DNA of 64,000 nucleotides from Caccoplasma intestinavium (GTDB taxonomy: Bacteria > Bacteroidota > Bacteroidia > Bacteroidales > UBA11471). Shown here one piece after another: positions 35,012 through 44,453 of the stretch. Where the stretch lies: NCBI GenBank assembly GCA_018715885.1, contig DVKT01000051.1, positions 1 to 64,000 on the forward strand, read 5' to 3'. The position numbers and the translations under genes are program-made. The notes beneath the pieces were generated by a model. The model made no database searches. It was not told the origin of the DNA and saw only the letters and a program-made list of their open reading frames with translations. Each line of letters starts with the position of its first letter. The stretch's first letter is position 1.

Positions 35012-35692
35012 TCAATGGAACGAGAATTTCAATATCGGCGCCATGAGTAGAATAAAGAGAAACGTTACGTACACAACCGCCGTTATTATCCCTACCAAAC
35101 GACATCCAGAATAGGGAGACGGAATATCGCCAAAGAAAAAAGGTCGCATTTTCTTATATAAGAAAAAACCACTCCACCCCATAAGGGTTCCCCATAATAG
35201 TCCGGCCAAAATATCTCCGGGATAATGAACACCCAAATACATGCGGGAATAGCACGTGAGCAAGGCCCACAGAACAGCTGTTGCCGCATAAAGTTTATTC
35301 CTGAAAATCAATGCCGTGTACACGACGATACCGGCAGCATTGGCCGCATGGCTCGAAAAGAAGCCGAACATTCCACCCCGATAACCGTTCACGATCGTTA
35401 CCATCGAAGAAAAATCGGGATCGCGAGCCGGACGGTAACGTTCAAAAAAAGGTTTACAGACCGATGACGAGAACTGGTCACATAAAAGGGCTACCAACCC
35501 CGCCACCAAAACAAACCATACTCCCTCTCGCCACCCTCCGCAGCGGAAAGCCACGTATATCATAGAAAGAATGAGCGGAATCCATACCAACTTCCCGGTA
35601 TAAATCCACATCACCTGATCCCAATACAGCGTATGTCCCTGATTGAAAAACAATAACAGGGAACGATCCAATTCCAATAACGTGTCGAGCAT
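35012..35692 (-). CDS. PAP2 family phosphatase
   Basis: A 226-residue membrane phosphatase with about 5-6 transmembrane segments. The PAP2 motifs are KPFFERYRPAR (motif 1), GFFSSHAAN (motif 2, FFSSH) and SRMYLGVHYPGDILAG (motif 3). The likely substrates are undecaprenyl-pyrophosphate or phosphatidic/lipid A phosphates. It lies 55 bp after batE on the same strand and may be co-transcribed with the Bat operon. The ATG at 35692 is used. Confidence 0.9.
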   Translation of the reverse strand: MLDTLLELDRSLLLFFNQGHTLYWDQVMWIYTGKLVWIPLILSMIYVAFRCGGWREGVWFVLVAGLVALLCDQFSSSVCKPFFERYRPARDPDFSSMVTIVNGYRGGMFGFFSSHAANAAGIVVYTALIFRNKLYAATAVLWALLTCYSRMYLGVHYPGDILAGLLWGTLMGWSGFFLYKKMRPFFFGDIPSPYSGCRLVGIITAVVYVTFLFILLMAPILKFSFH

Positions 35693-35747
35693 AATGGACA
35701 AAGATAACCCTTTTATCCATTATGCACAAGATATGTTAAGACTTTAC

Positions 35748-36509
35748 TTATATGATTTCCAACTTATCGGTAGGTATCCACCCGCGATTTCCGTCTTCAA
35801 GACGTATTTCGCTCCATTCTCCCACCCGGTCCATAAGATACACTTTCGTGCCCTCATGCAAAACAAAAAGGTCGGTACCGCTCTCCGACGGAGAACTTTT
35901 CACCGTAATGGTAGGAGCAAAAATTATCGCCGAATCGCGATGAATAATCCGTGCCTTCTGCTCCGAAGCAAAATGATTGGCACCTATCGCAACAAGCACA
36001 GCCAGCAAACCGGCAAAGAATCCGATTTTACGCAAAACGACCTTCTCGACAAAAAAGTACAGGACGACACCTACGAGAAATAACAAAAAGGCAACGACAG
36101 CAATCACGGCCCATACATTCGAAGGAAAAAGATTTCGCACAGCCGTCGACCATTGTACGAGAAAAAAAGTGCCCAATGGTTCGATTTTATCTGCGATGCG
36201 GGCTTGCGCCATTTCGAGATTGAAGCGAGTATCGGCGTTGTCGGAATCGAGCAGCAAGGAACGCTCGTAATTCAAAATGGCATCGGGATAACGTCCGCAT
36301 TTATAATAAGCATTTCCCAGATTATAGAAATAAGCGGCGGATGTCCCGTCCTGTTCTCCCGACTGTTCATACAGCTCGACTGCTTTGGCATAGTCGCCTT
36401 TCTGGTACGCCATGCCGGCCTGCTCTGCCAAAGACTGTGCATTGACCCGAGATACAGACCATACAGAGCATAAAAGTATTGTTAGAATATATATTTTCCG
36501 AAGAGACAT
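35748..36509 (-). CDS. batE: BatE, TPR and SH3-like membrane protein
   Basis: A 253-residue protein with signal peptide, TPR units (GMAYQKGDYAKAVELYEQ and NLGNAYYKCGRYPDAILNYERSL), two transmembrane segments (about 128-180) and a C-terminal SH3-like domain (VKSSPSESGT ... WIPTDKLEII). It matches BatE of the Bacteroides aerotolerance operon. It is the last gene of the Bat block and follows batD by 12 bp. Confidence 0.93.
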   Translation of the reverse strand: MSLRKIYILTILLCSVWSVSRVNAQSLAEQAGMAYQKGDYAKAVELYEQSGEQDGTSAAYFYNLGNAYYKCGRYPDAILNYERSLLLDSDNADTRFNLEMAQARIADKIEPLGTFFLVQWSTAVRNLFPSNVWAVIAVVAFLLFLVGVVLYFFVEKVVLRKIGFFAGLLAVLVAIGANHFASEQKARIIHRDSAIIFAPTITVKSSPSESGTDLFVLHEGTKVYLMDRVGEWSEIRLEDGNRGWIPTDKLEII

Positions 36510-36521
36510 GGTTTCACTTTT

Positions 36522-38342
36522 TTATCGTTTCACATTTTCCATTTTTCCTATCACATCGAGCGTTTCGTCATAAAGGCGATCCATTGCTTCATTGCTTTGA
36601 GCAGGAGCGTAACGGGCAAATTCGCACGTATCTATCACTTGTATCACCCTACCTATGAGTTCCTCATCGGCTCCATACGCCATCAATTGCGCAGCGACAT
36701 TATCCCTTGTAAGCTCGGATAGAGGCAAAAGCAACTTGTCGCTAATATATCCCCACACCGCTTTAAGAGTCTCGTCATAGAAACGCTCGCTATTGTGCTC
36801 CCGGAGATATTTCCCGGCAATCTTTAAACGCCGTATCGCCACCTTATTGGCTTTCTTAGTTTTGAGACGTGAGGCATTTGCATTCTCGCGGGCTTTCCGA
36901 TAATTGAACAGAACAAATGCAACCAGCAAAAGCAATGGTACAAGATAACACAATCGGTAAGCCCAAGAGCCGTAAAAGAAAGATTCGGATTTCTTCTGAT
37001 GCAAATCTCCCGTCTTGATATAACGTATATCCTGATTGAGATGCTTTACGGCTTCTTGGTCCGAGAAATTAGCCAAGACAACCGACCCTTCGCTGGTGTT
37101 TCCTTGCTCCACGGTAAGATGATACTCGGGAGTGGCAAGGGTTTTATAACGATTCGTTGAAAAATCGAAATAAGAAAATTCGACAGACGGAATCGTAAAT
37201 TCTCCGGCTCTGCGGGGAATAATCGTATATTCTACCGTACGAGTTCCGCTTACTCCCGCATCGGTATTTTTCAAATCGGTCGAGATTTTCGGATCGTAAA
37301 CATCAAAATCGACGGGAAACTTCACGTCGGGATTTTTCATATATTTCAAATTGGCAGTTCCCGAAAGAGTCAGTTTCAAAGTAACAGCCTCATTCGTTTT
37401 CAAAGTCTCTTTGCTTAGCGATGACGAAAGTTTAAGGTTGGAAGCCACGGCATTCATATATGAAGCCGGGCGGGGCATCGGCAACGGCTTCACCTTTACC
37501 GTTACAGCCGGTGTCGTGGCCGAACGTATCAACTCTTGTGTCCCACTCATCATACGGAATATCCCGGGCATGGGACGTTCTACAAGTACCGAAAAATCAA
37601 ATTTTCCCGATGTTATTTCCAAATTGCCAGTACGTTGCGGATACAGCAATACTTGCTTTAATGTCGCTACCTGATAATTGTTCCCCTTAAAGTTTTCAAG
37701 TTCTACCTGAGTGTTGCCCAAATCGATCTCTTGTGTAATGAAACCATCGAACCCCGGCATGACAAGATCATGGATACCCAACAAATTTCCACCTCGCAAA
37801 TAGACTTTGATCGTAGCTAAAATGGGTTCTTGCTCATAAACCGACTTTTTAGATAAGATAAGACGGACAAACAACTCGGGGTCTTCTACCGCCGACTGTA
37901 CCGATTGCCGCCCCGACATACCGCCATTCGCAGAAGGAGCCGGAGCATTTTTATCGGGAGGCAAAACCTGAACCCTCAGTGAATTGGACGATAGTTGTTT
38001 TCCGTCGACCATTATCGTCGCAGCGGCAAATGTATAAGAGCCCTCTTTGTCGGCCCTCAGTGTGTAGGTATAAGTATACTCGCTGATTTTTGATGTTTTT
38101 CCATTCACCCAAGAAATCGATGTACTCTGTGAAGTAGCAGGGCCGTATAAAACGGAAAAGCCCGAAAAATCAGGAGCTCTAAAACCGTCCCCACCGGCAT
38201 TCTGCAACGTATAAACAACCTGAAATTGCTGGCCCTGTATGACCTGCTTCGGTGCAGACGCCAAGAATTTCACCTCATCGGCAACTGCCGGTGAAATCGT
38301 TATCATACAGGTTATTACCATAAAAACTAATCGCTGTATCAT
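36522..38342 (-). CDS. batD: BatD, oxygen-tolerance protein
   Basis: A 606-residue protein with signal peptide, multiple beta-sandwich domains, a transmembrane segment (LCYLVPLLLLVAFVLFNY, about residue 460) and a cytoplasmic C-terminal domain ending GKMENVKR. The QGQQFQVVYTLQNAGGDGFRAPDFSGF opening (GDGFRAPDFSGF) is the BatD hallmark. It lies between batC and batE. The periplasmic function is thought to involve presenting or binding partner VWA proteins. Confidence 0.93.
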   Translation of the reverse strand: MIQRLVFMVITCMITISPAVADEVKFLASAPKQVIQGQQFQVVYTLQNAGGDGFRAPDFSGFSVLYGPATSQSTSISWVNGKTSKISEYTYTYTLRADKEGSYTFAAATIMVDGKQLSSNSLRVQVLPPDKNAPAPSANGGMSGRQSVQSAVEDPELFVRLILSKKSVYEQEPILATIKVYLRGGNLLGIHDLVMPGFDGFITQEIDLGNTQVELENFKGNNYQVATLKQVLLYPQRTGNLEITSGKFDFSVLVERPMPGIFRMMSGTQELIRSATTPAVTVKVKPLPMPRPASYMNAVASNLKLSSSLSKETLKTNEAVTLKLTLSGTANLKYMKNPDVKFPVDFDVYDPKISTDLKNTDAGVSGTRTVEYTIIPRRAGEFTIPSVEFSYFDFSTNRYKTLATPEYHLTVEQGNTSEGSVVLANFSDQEAVKHLNQDIRYIKTGDLHQKKSESFFYGSWAYRLCYLVPLLLLVAFVLFNYRKARENANASRLKTKKANKVAIRRLKIAGKYLREHNSERFYDETLKAVWGYISDKLLLPLSELTRDNVAAQLMAYGADEELIGRVIQVIDTCEFARYAPAQSNEAMDRLYDETLDVIGKMENVKR

Positions 38343-38399
38343 TTCTTTATCGCTTTCTTTATCAAATCATCGAAAATATCGATCTCGACAATCATCGAA

Positions 38400-39209
38400 T
38401 TACCATTCTTTGTCGGTTTTGCGTTTTTTCCGCTGTTCGAGCAGAGCCTTCTGCACTTTCTCTTGTGTGGCTTTCTCGTCTTGCTGCATAGCGTCGAGTA
38501 TCTGCTGAGCATTTTCACGGGACATCTCGCCGGGCTGTGGCTGACCGTTATCGGCCGGCCGGTCTTCCTGCCTACCGGAATTTTGAGGATTTTGGTTCTG
38601 TTGTTCTTGCGGCGAATTCTGTTGTTTTTCCTTGTCCTTATCGTTGTCCCGGTTTTGCTGGTTATTCTGATTCTGTTGGTTTTTTTGTTGTTGATTATTC
38701 TGATTCTGCTGTTGATTGTCTTGATTTTGCTGCTGTTGTTGCTGTTGCTGCAATTTCAGTTGTGCCATACGTAAATTGTAACGGGCTTCATGATCGTCGG
38801 GATTACGCCGCAAAGAGTTTTTATACGCCTCTATACTCTCGGCATACTTTCCCTGCATGTACAAGGAATTTCCTAAATTATACCAATTCCCGGCCGACTC
38901 GACCTTTCCGTCATCAGGGCGCTCCTTATCGGTCAAGTCTCCATATTGGCGGGCAGCCTCATCATACTTTCCCTGACAAAACAACGCATTGCCTATATTG
39001 TAGGCAGCCATCTTCGAAGACGGGTCGGCATCGAGAGCCCTACGGTAATTGATCTCGGCCTCGGTATACTTTTCTTTTTCATAATCCTCGTTACCGGTAC
39101 GTAACATACGACGTTCCGTCTTGGAATCGACATTCTGCGCAATGCCCTCCATCGGAGTTATCATGCATAACGCCACACCTATAAAGAGATAACAGATTTT
39201 TCGTTTCAT
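38400..39209 (-). CDS. batC: BatC, TPR protein with Gln/Asn-rich tail
   Basis: A 269-residue exported TPR protein (LRTGNEDYEKEKYTEAEINYRRAL, YNIGNALFCQGKYDEAARQY and YNLGNSLYMQGKYAESIEAYKNSL units, about residues 38-140). The C-terminal third is a Gln/Asn-dominated low-complexity stretch (about 148-215) before a charged end. The start ATG at 39209 is chosen (MKRKICYLF). The protein fits BatC. Confidence 0.92.
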   Translation of the reverse strand: MKRKICYLFIGVALCMITPMEGIAQNVDSKTERRMLRTGNEDYEKEKYTEAEINYRRALDADPSSKMAAYNIGNALFCQGKYDEAARQYGDLTDKERPDDGKVESAGNWYNLGNSLYMQGKYAESIEAYKNSLRRNPDDHEARYNLRMAQLKLQQQQQQQQNQDNQQQNQNNQQQKNQQNQNNQQNRDNDKDKEKQQNSPQEQQNQNPQNSGRQEDRPADNGQPQPGEMSRENAQQILDAMQQDEKATQEKVQKALLEQRKKRKTDKEW

Positions 39210-39218
39210 GACAACCAT

Positions 39219-40244
39219 TTATTTATCAAAGAAATTGATTTTTTTCATCAGTTTATTTTTCGTATCGAGAACGAAAATATCGAACAGGAGCAATCCGAGT
39301 GCGATCCATGCCAACAAAGGAAATTGCTCGTCATACTCGGAATAAACCTTACTCTCGATTTCCGATTTTTTCATTTTACCCACTTCGTTCGACAATGCCC
39401 GCAAAGCGCTGTTGGTATTATCGGCCGTTACGTACAACCCCTCTCCGGCACGGGCTATTTCCTGACCCATCTGTTCGTTGAGTTTCGTAATCACAACATT
39501 TCCACTACCGTCTTTGCGGAAATTTCCGTCTTGGCCGTTCATCGGTATGGGAGAACCTTGCGATGAACCGATACCTATAACATCGACCTTTATACCTCGT
39601 TTGGCCGCCTCTTTTGCCATAGCCACGGCATCATCTTCATGATTTTCTCCGTCGGTAATAACAATAATCGCTTTATCGGCCGATTCGTCGGGGGTAAAAG
39701 AATTCATAGCCAAGCGAATGGCTTCGCCTATGGCTGTTCCCTGAGTCGGCACCATCGACGGAGAGATATTGGCAAGAAACATTTTAGCCGAAACAAAATC
39801 GGTCGTAATAGGGAGCTGCATATAAGCATCGCCGGCAAAAACGATAAGTCCCACTTTATCCTCATCGAGGTCATCGAACAATCTCGACAACAACATCTTC
39901 GACCGTTCGAGGCGGGAAGGCGCTATGTCTTGGGCCAACATCGAATTGGAGACATCGAGGGCAATCATTATCTCCACCCCCTGACGTTTCACGACTTCGA
40001 GTTTGGCACCCATTTGCGGACGGGCTACCAAAAAAACCAATACCAACAAAGCCAATTGTTGCAGGAAAAATTTCGCTCCGGGTTTATATCGGGAAACATC
40101 GGGCATCAACCCGCCCAACACATCGGCACGCCCCATACGGGCCATATTGCGGCGATTACGCCATACACCGTAAAAATAGAGAACCCATACTACCGGCAAC
40201 AGCAGGAGCAGATAAAGATATTCGGGATTTGCAAATCGAAACAT
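39219..40244 (-). CDS. batB: BatB, VWA-domain membrane protein
   Basis: A 341-residue membrane protein with an N-terminal transmembrane pair, a VWA domain with MIDAS LDVSNSMLAQDIAPSR, ITDGENHEDDA and a C-terminal transmembrane segment. It sits between batA and batC. The frame continues to 40331, but ATG at 40244 (MFRFANPEYLYLL) matches the family start. Confidence 0.94.
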   Translation of the reverse strand: MFRFANPEYLYLLLLLPVVWVLYFYGVWRNRRNMARMGRADVLGGLMPDVSRYKPGAKFFLQQLALLVLVFLVARPQMGAKLEVVKRQGVEIMIALDVSNSMLAQDIAPSRLERSKMLLSRLFDDLDEDKVGLIVFAGDAYMQLPITTDFVSAKMFLANISPSMVPTQGTAIGEAIRLAMNSFTPDESADKAIIVITDGENHEDDAVAMAKEAAKRGIKVDVIGIGSSQGSPIPMNGQDGNFRKDGSGNVVITKLNEQMGQEIARAGEGLYVTADNTNSALRALSNEVGKMKKSEIESKVYSEYDEQFPLLAWIALGLLLFDIFVLDTKNKLMKKINFFDK

Positions 40245-40255
40245 GGCAATGACGT

Positions 40256-41239
40256 TTATGGTATATTCCGTAACAGAGTATGCCGCAAAAGCATCTCTAT
40301 GAGAAGCAATACAAGCGCAGCTATACCCCATGTAACAAACAACTCTTCCTTATTGCTGAACTCTTTTACGACCAACTTGGTTTTTTCGAGTTTATCGATT
40401 TCGGAAAAAATATTTTTAAGGACATCTTTGCTGGTTGCCCTAAAATATTTTCCCCCGGTCGTATCGGCGATTTTCTGCAACGTAACCTCATCGATTTCGA
40501 CAGGCATGTTGCGATAGGTTATCCCGTATGGCGACATAACCGGATAAGGAGCCTCACCTTTGGTACCGACACCGATCGTATATACACGAATACCGAATGT
40601 TTTTGCTATCTGGGCTGCCGTCTCGGGAGAGATATCTCCGGTATTGTTTGTTCCATCGGTAAGAAGTATAATCGTTTTCGACTTGGCCGGGCCGTCCTTG
40701 ATACGGCTGATGGCCGTAGCAAGCCCATCACCGATACCGGTAAGATCGTCGATCATACCGCACTTCACCTCTTTCAGCATATTGAGCAGAACAGTACGAT
40801 CGGTCGTCATGGGACAAAGGGTGAAACTTTCTCCCGCAAAAATAACCAGACCGATATTATCGGTGGGACGCCCGGAGATAAATTGCGAAGCGACATCTTT
40901 TGCCGCCTCAATACGATCGGGCTGAAAATCCCGCGCCAACATACTGCTGGAAATATCGAGCGAAATGACTATGTCTATACCCTCTGTCGCTTGATTGCGC
41001 CAATAATTGGTCGATTGCGGACGAGCCAACACAATAATCAGGCAGGCAACAGCTCCCAAACGCAAAAGGAACAACAGATGTCTCAGATACTTCTTATAGC
41101 TGTTTCCCATACGGTCGAAAGCATAGGTCGAAGAAATCTGTAAAGAAGCCTCGGCTTTCCTGTGCTTGTAGATATACCACACCACAGCCGGGATAAACAA
41201 CAAGAAAAGCCACAAATATGACGGATGTGCAAAATTCAT
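40256..41239 (-). CDS. batA: BatA, VWA-domain membrane protein
   Basis: A 327-residue membrane protein with N-terminal transmembrane helices, VWA MIDAS SLDISSSMLARDFQPDR, LLTDGTNNTGD and a C-terminal transmembrane segment; the start MNFAHPSYLWLF is typical. It pairs with batB 11 bp downstream, and its ATG overlaps the stop of the upstream membrane-protein gene by 4 bp. Confidence 0.95.
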   Translation of the reverse strand: MNFAHPSYLWLFLLFIPAVVWYIYKHRKAEASLQISSTYAFDRMGNSYKKYLRHLLFLLRLGAVACLIIVLARPQSTNYWRNQATEGIDIVISLDISSSMLARDFQPDRIEAAKDVASQFISGRPTDNIGLVIFAGESFTLCPMTTDRTVLLNMLKEVKCGMIDDLTGIGDGLATAISRIKDGPAKSKTIILLTDGTNNTGDISPETAAQIAKTFGIRVYTIGVGTKGEAPYPVMSPYGITYRNMPVEIDEVTLQKIADTTGGKYFRATSKDVLKNIFSEIDKLEKTKLVVKEFSNKEELFVTWGIAALVLLLIEMLLRHTLLRNIP

Positions 41240-42363
41240 GATCGACGCTTATTTGAGGGTCCATATTTCTCCCAATCGCTTTCGGCGGATTCTTCTCCGG
41301 CGACCGGATTTTCTTCTCCTGTAAACCGACGCTCCGAGGTTTCTGGCTCTTTCGTCCCGTCGGGAGTTTCGGCTCCGGTATCATCGGCAGGGATTTCTTC
41401 GGGACGTGTCTCCTCTACAAACGCGACGGCATTGCGCATGGCAGCTTCATTGTCATCGGGTGTAGGTTTTACTTTGGCAAATTTCACGAAATCGGCCATT
41501 TCGAGAATTTCTTTCATCTGTTTATTCAAGACTTTCGTTTCCTGATTGGAACGCAAAATGGAAAGTATCTGGGACGACGTCATCTCCATAGCCTGAATGC
41601 CGAAACGCCCGAAAAGATATTCGCGCAAAATATCGGTAAGATGCGTGTAATATTCTTTCTCCCGCCCTTCCTGCCATAACTTTTCGTCCCGCAGTTGAGA
41701 AAGTGCCAAAAGCGCCTTTTCATGCGGAGGCAAAAGATCTTCGGGCGCTACTTTTTCCCGACTTCGAGAGAAATATCTCCGATATATCCAATAAGCAAGG
41801 AGGGCAACTGCCGCTACCGCAATGACGATAAGCACGATCCACCCCCACAGAGGCATATTGTCCCAAAGAAGAAGCCACCACGATGAAGAAGGGGCACGTA
41901 CCCCCTTGATATCGACAATAGACTGCGTCGTATCGACCTCCATCGGCAAGATTTTAAGACTAAGAGCCTCTGTGCTCAACGTATCTGTACCGGCAACATA
42001 TCGGAACGGAGGAATATAGAAAAAACCCGAATCGAACGAGGTTACCAACAGACTGCGGTCTATCTGTATACGACCGTTACCCAGCTTCATCGTATCGGGG
42101 CGCGAAACTTCCAAAACCTCGATACCTCTTACCAGCGTATCGGAAAAGGTCGGCAGAAGCCATACTTGCTCACCTTCGTTCTGGGCAACTTCAAGGCGGA
42201 TACGAGTCTGTTCGCCCATCCATAACGCCAGCGAATCGATCGACGCATGTACCGACACATCGGCAGCGACCGCCCGCACCGGCAATACCGATACAAAGAT
42301 CGCGACAAATGCCCATGTAAAAACAGACAGGCAATGCTTCGCTATTTTATTTCTTATTCTCAT
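41236..42363 (-). CDS. Bat-operon membrane protein (DUF4381-like)
   Basis: A 375-residue protein with signal peptide, a periplasmic beta-sandwich region, a transmembrane segment (WGWIVLIVIAVAAVALLAYWIY, about 175-197) and a cytoplasmic domain with LREYLFGRFGIQAMEMTSSQI. The tail is acidic. It occupies the position between DUF58 and batA where similar proteins occur in other Bacteroidetes. No enzymatic motif is visible. Confidence 0.8.
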   Translation of the reverse strand: MRIRNKIAKHCLSVFTWAFVAIFVSVLPVRAVAADVSVHASIDSLALWMGEQTRIRLEVAQNEGEQVWLLPTFSDTLVRGIEVLEVSRPDTMKLGNGRIQIDRSLLVTSFDSGFFYIPPFRYVAGTDTLSTEALSLKILPMEVDTTQSIVDIKGVRAPSSSWWLLLWDNMPLWGWIVLIVIAVAAVALLAYWIYRRYFSRSREKVAPEDLLPPHEKALLALSQLRDEKLWQEGREKEYYTHLTDILREYLFGRFGIQAMEMTSSQILSILRSNQETKVLNKQMKEILEMADFVKFAKVKPTPDDNEAAMRNAVAFVEETRPEEIPADDTGAETPDGTKEPETSERRFTGEENPVAGEESAESDWEKYGPSNKRRS

Positions 42364-42386
42364 GTTCTTTTTACCTTACTGTGTTT

Positions 42387-43256
42387 CTATAAACGACGCT
42401 TGAAAAGATTCATCAACGCAATGACAAAATCTTCATCGGTAGCGACCGATACCATATCCACCCGGCTTTTTTTCAGAGAATCTTCCATGCGTTTTTGCCG
42501 CTCGCTCCACCACACCGCATAACCGTCACGCACACGCCGGGACGACGTATCGACCCACACTTCTTTACCACGCTCGGCATCACGCAGCTTGACAAGTCCC
42601 GCCCGAGGCAACTCGGTCTCACGCTTGTCATATACCTGTATGGCGACGACATCGTGCTTGCGGTTGGCGATGGTCATGGCGTTGGAAAAATCTTCGGGCA
42701 TAATGAAATCGGAGATAAAAAATACCGTACACCGTTTTTTTATGGCGTTGGTAAGATAACGCAATGCCTGTGAAAGCTCGGTTCCCGTATGTTCGGGTGT
42801 AAAATCGATCAATTCGCGTATGATGTAAAGGACATGTTTTTTCCCTTTTTGAGGAGGGATAAACTTTTCGATACGGTCCGAAAAAAAGATGACTCCGATC
42901 TTATCGTTGTTTTGTATCGTCGAAAAAGCCAGCGTCGCGGCGATTTCGGTAATCATCTCTTTCTTCAATTCACCTACGGCACCGAAATTACGGCTGGCCG
43001 ACACATCGACCAGCAACATGACCGTCATCTCCCGTTCCTCTTCAAAAACTTTGATATAAGGACGTTGCTGACGAGCGGTTACATTCCAGTCAATATCCCT
43101 CACATCATCGCCAAACTGGTATTCTCGTACCTCCGAAAATGCCATACCTTTTCCTTTAAAGGCCGAATGGTATTGCCCGGCAAATATGTTTCGGGAGAGT
43201 CCACGTGTCTTTATCTCGATGCGGCGGACCTTTTTCAGCAACTCGGTTGTATCCAT
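42387..43256 (-). CDS. DUF58 VWA-like protein of the Bat operon
   Basis: A 289-residue soluble protein with the DUF58 start (TRGLSRNIFAGQYHSAFKGKGMAFSEVREYQFGDDVRDIDWNVTAR; hallmark VREYQFGDDVRDIDW) and a VWA fold (VDVSASRNFG, FFISDFIMPEDF). It acts with the MoxR ATPase, which it follows by 33 bp. An SD-like AAGGAGA lies upstream. Confidence 0.94.
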   Translation of the reverse strand: MDTTELLKKVRRIEIKTRGLSRNIFAGQYHSAFKGKGMAFSEVREYQFGDDVRDIDWNVTARQQRPYIKVFEEEREMTVMLLVDVSASRNFGAVGELKKEMITEIAATLAFSTIQNNDKIGVIFFSDRIEKFIPPQKGKKHVLYIIRELIDFTPEHTGTELSQALRYLTNAIKKRCTVFFISDFIMPEDFSNAMTIANRKHDVVAIQVYDKRETELPRAGLVKLRDAERGKEVWVDTSSRRVRDGYAVWWSERQKRMEDSLKKSRVDMVSVATDEDFVIALMNLFKRRL

Positions 43257-43289
43257 AATACTTATTCTCCTTTACGGGAAATATGACGA

Positions 43290-44285
43290 CTAAGGTACTT
43301 CGACCTTATTGAGAATCTCGCTTATGATTTCTTCTGTGGTAATATTATTGGCCTCGGCCTCATAGGTAAGTCCTATACGATGACGCATCACGTCATGGCA
43401 TACGGCACGCACGTCCTCGGGTACGACATAACCGCGTTGTTTGAGGAAGGCATAAGAACGCGCAGCCAAAGCCAGATTGATCGACGCACGGGGAGATGCC
43501 CCAAAGGCAATCATATTTTTCATATCGGTCAACCCGTGGTCTTGCGGGAAACGAGTAGCAAATACGATGTCTACGATATAACGCTCGATTTTCTCATCGA
43601 TATAGACTTGTTGCACAATCTTACGGGCATCGATTATATCCTCGGTTTTAAGTACCGGTTTTACTTCGGTACGCTCACCCGAAATATTTTGACGTATGAT
43701 AAGCTTTTCTTCTTCTTTCTTGGGGTAATTGATGATGACCTTCAAGAGGAAACGGTCCACCTGAGCCTCGGGCAACGGATATGTTCCTTCCTGCTCGATA
43801 GGATTCTGAGTCGCCATTACGAGGAACGGATCATCGAGCTTATAGGTATTTTCACCGATAGTTACCTGACGCTCCTGCATGGCTTCGAGCAAAGCACTCT
43901 GCACTTTGGCCGGAGCACGGTTTATTTCATCGGCAAGGACAAAGTTGGCAAAAACCGGACCTTTCTTTACCTGAAACTGTTCTTTGGCCTGACTATACAC
44001 CATCGTACCGACAACATCGGCCGGAAGCAAGTCGGGCGTAAACTGTATACGGCTGTACTTCGCATCGATGAGCGAAGCAAGGGTTTTGATAGCAAGGGTT
44101 TTGGCCAATCCCGGCACACCTTCGAGCAGTATGTGCCCATTGGACAGAAGGCTTATCATCAACGAATCGACGAGATGTTTCTGCCCCACAATAACGCGGT
44201 CCATACCCATAGTAATCATGTTTACAAATGAGCTTTTGCTGGCAATCAGCTCGTTAAGCTCTCTGATATCTACTGTCTGGCTCAT
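43290..44285 (-). CDS. MoxR family AAA+ ATPase
   Basis: A 331-residue ATPase heading the Bat operon. Walker A (EGVPGLAKTLAIK), Walker B (LADEINRAP), the sensor-1 region (VMATQNPIEQEG) and GASPRASI identify MoxR/BatR. MoxR ATPases act as chaperones that mature or activate the VWA proteins. A -7 box and palindrome precede it. Confidence 0.96.
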   Translation of the reverse strand: MSQTVDIRELNELIASKSSFVNMITMGMDRVIVGQKHLVDSLMISLLSNGHILLEGVPGLAKTLAIKTLASLIDAKYSRIQFTPDLLPADVVGTMVYSQAKEQFQVKKGPVFANFVLADEINRAPAKVQSALLEAMQERQVTIGENTYKLDDPFLVMATQNPIEQEGTYPLPEAQVDRFLLKVIINYPKKEEEKLIIRQNISGERTEVKPVLKTEDIIDARKIVQQVYIDEKIERYIVDIVFATRFPQDHGLTDMKNMIAFGASPRASINLALAARSYAFLKQRGYVVPEDVRAVCHDVMRHRIGLTYEAEANNITTEEIISEILNKVEVP

Positions 44286-44337
44286 AATATTTATTGAGTT
44301 TTCTATATGATTATACGATTTTTCTTTTTTCTTGTTG

Positions 44338-44345
44338 CAAAAATA
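44338..44345 (-). promoter_or_regulatory. Putative -7 box of the Bat operon
   Basis: Minus-strand TATTTTTG, 53 bp before the moxR ATG. No good TTTG at -33; the palindrome described next covers that region. Confidence 0.6.
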
Positions 44346-44362
44346 GAAATGTTTATTTCACA

Positions 44363-44383
44363 TTTAACACTTAAAGTGTTAAA
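44363..44383. promoter_or_regulatory. 21-bp palindrome in the Bat operon promoter region
   Basis: TTTAACACTT-A-AAGTGTTAAA: perfect 10-bp arms around one base, upstream of the -7 box. Symmetry and position suit a dimeric regulator overlapping the -33 region. Confidence 0.6.
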
Positions 44384-44402
44384 ACGTCAATACATATCTA
44401 TT

Positions 44403-44445
44403 AAAAAAAACTAAGTCGCCATTCCTTATCGAAACGACGACTTGG
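44403..44445 (-). terminator. Terminator after the HU-LysM gene
   Basis: Stem CTAAGTCG/CGACTTGG (44411-44418 with 44438-44445, one G-U pair) followed on the minus strand by eight U (44410-44403). Loop 19 nt. It separates the HU genes from the Bat promoter region. Confidence 0.75.
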
Positions 44446-44453
44446 CTTGATAC

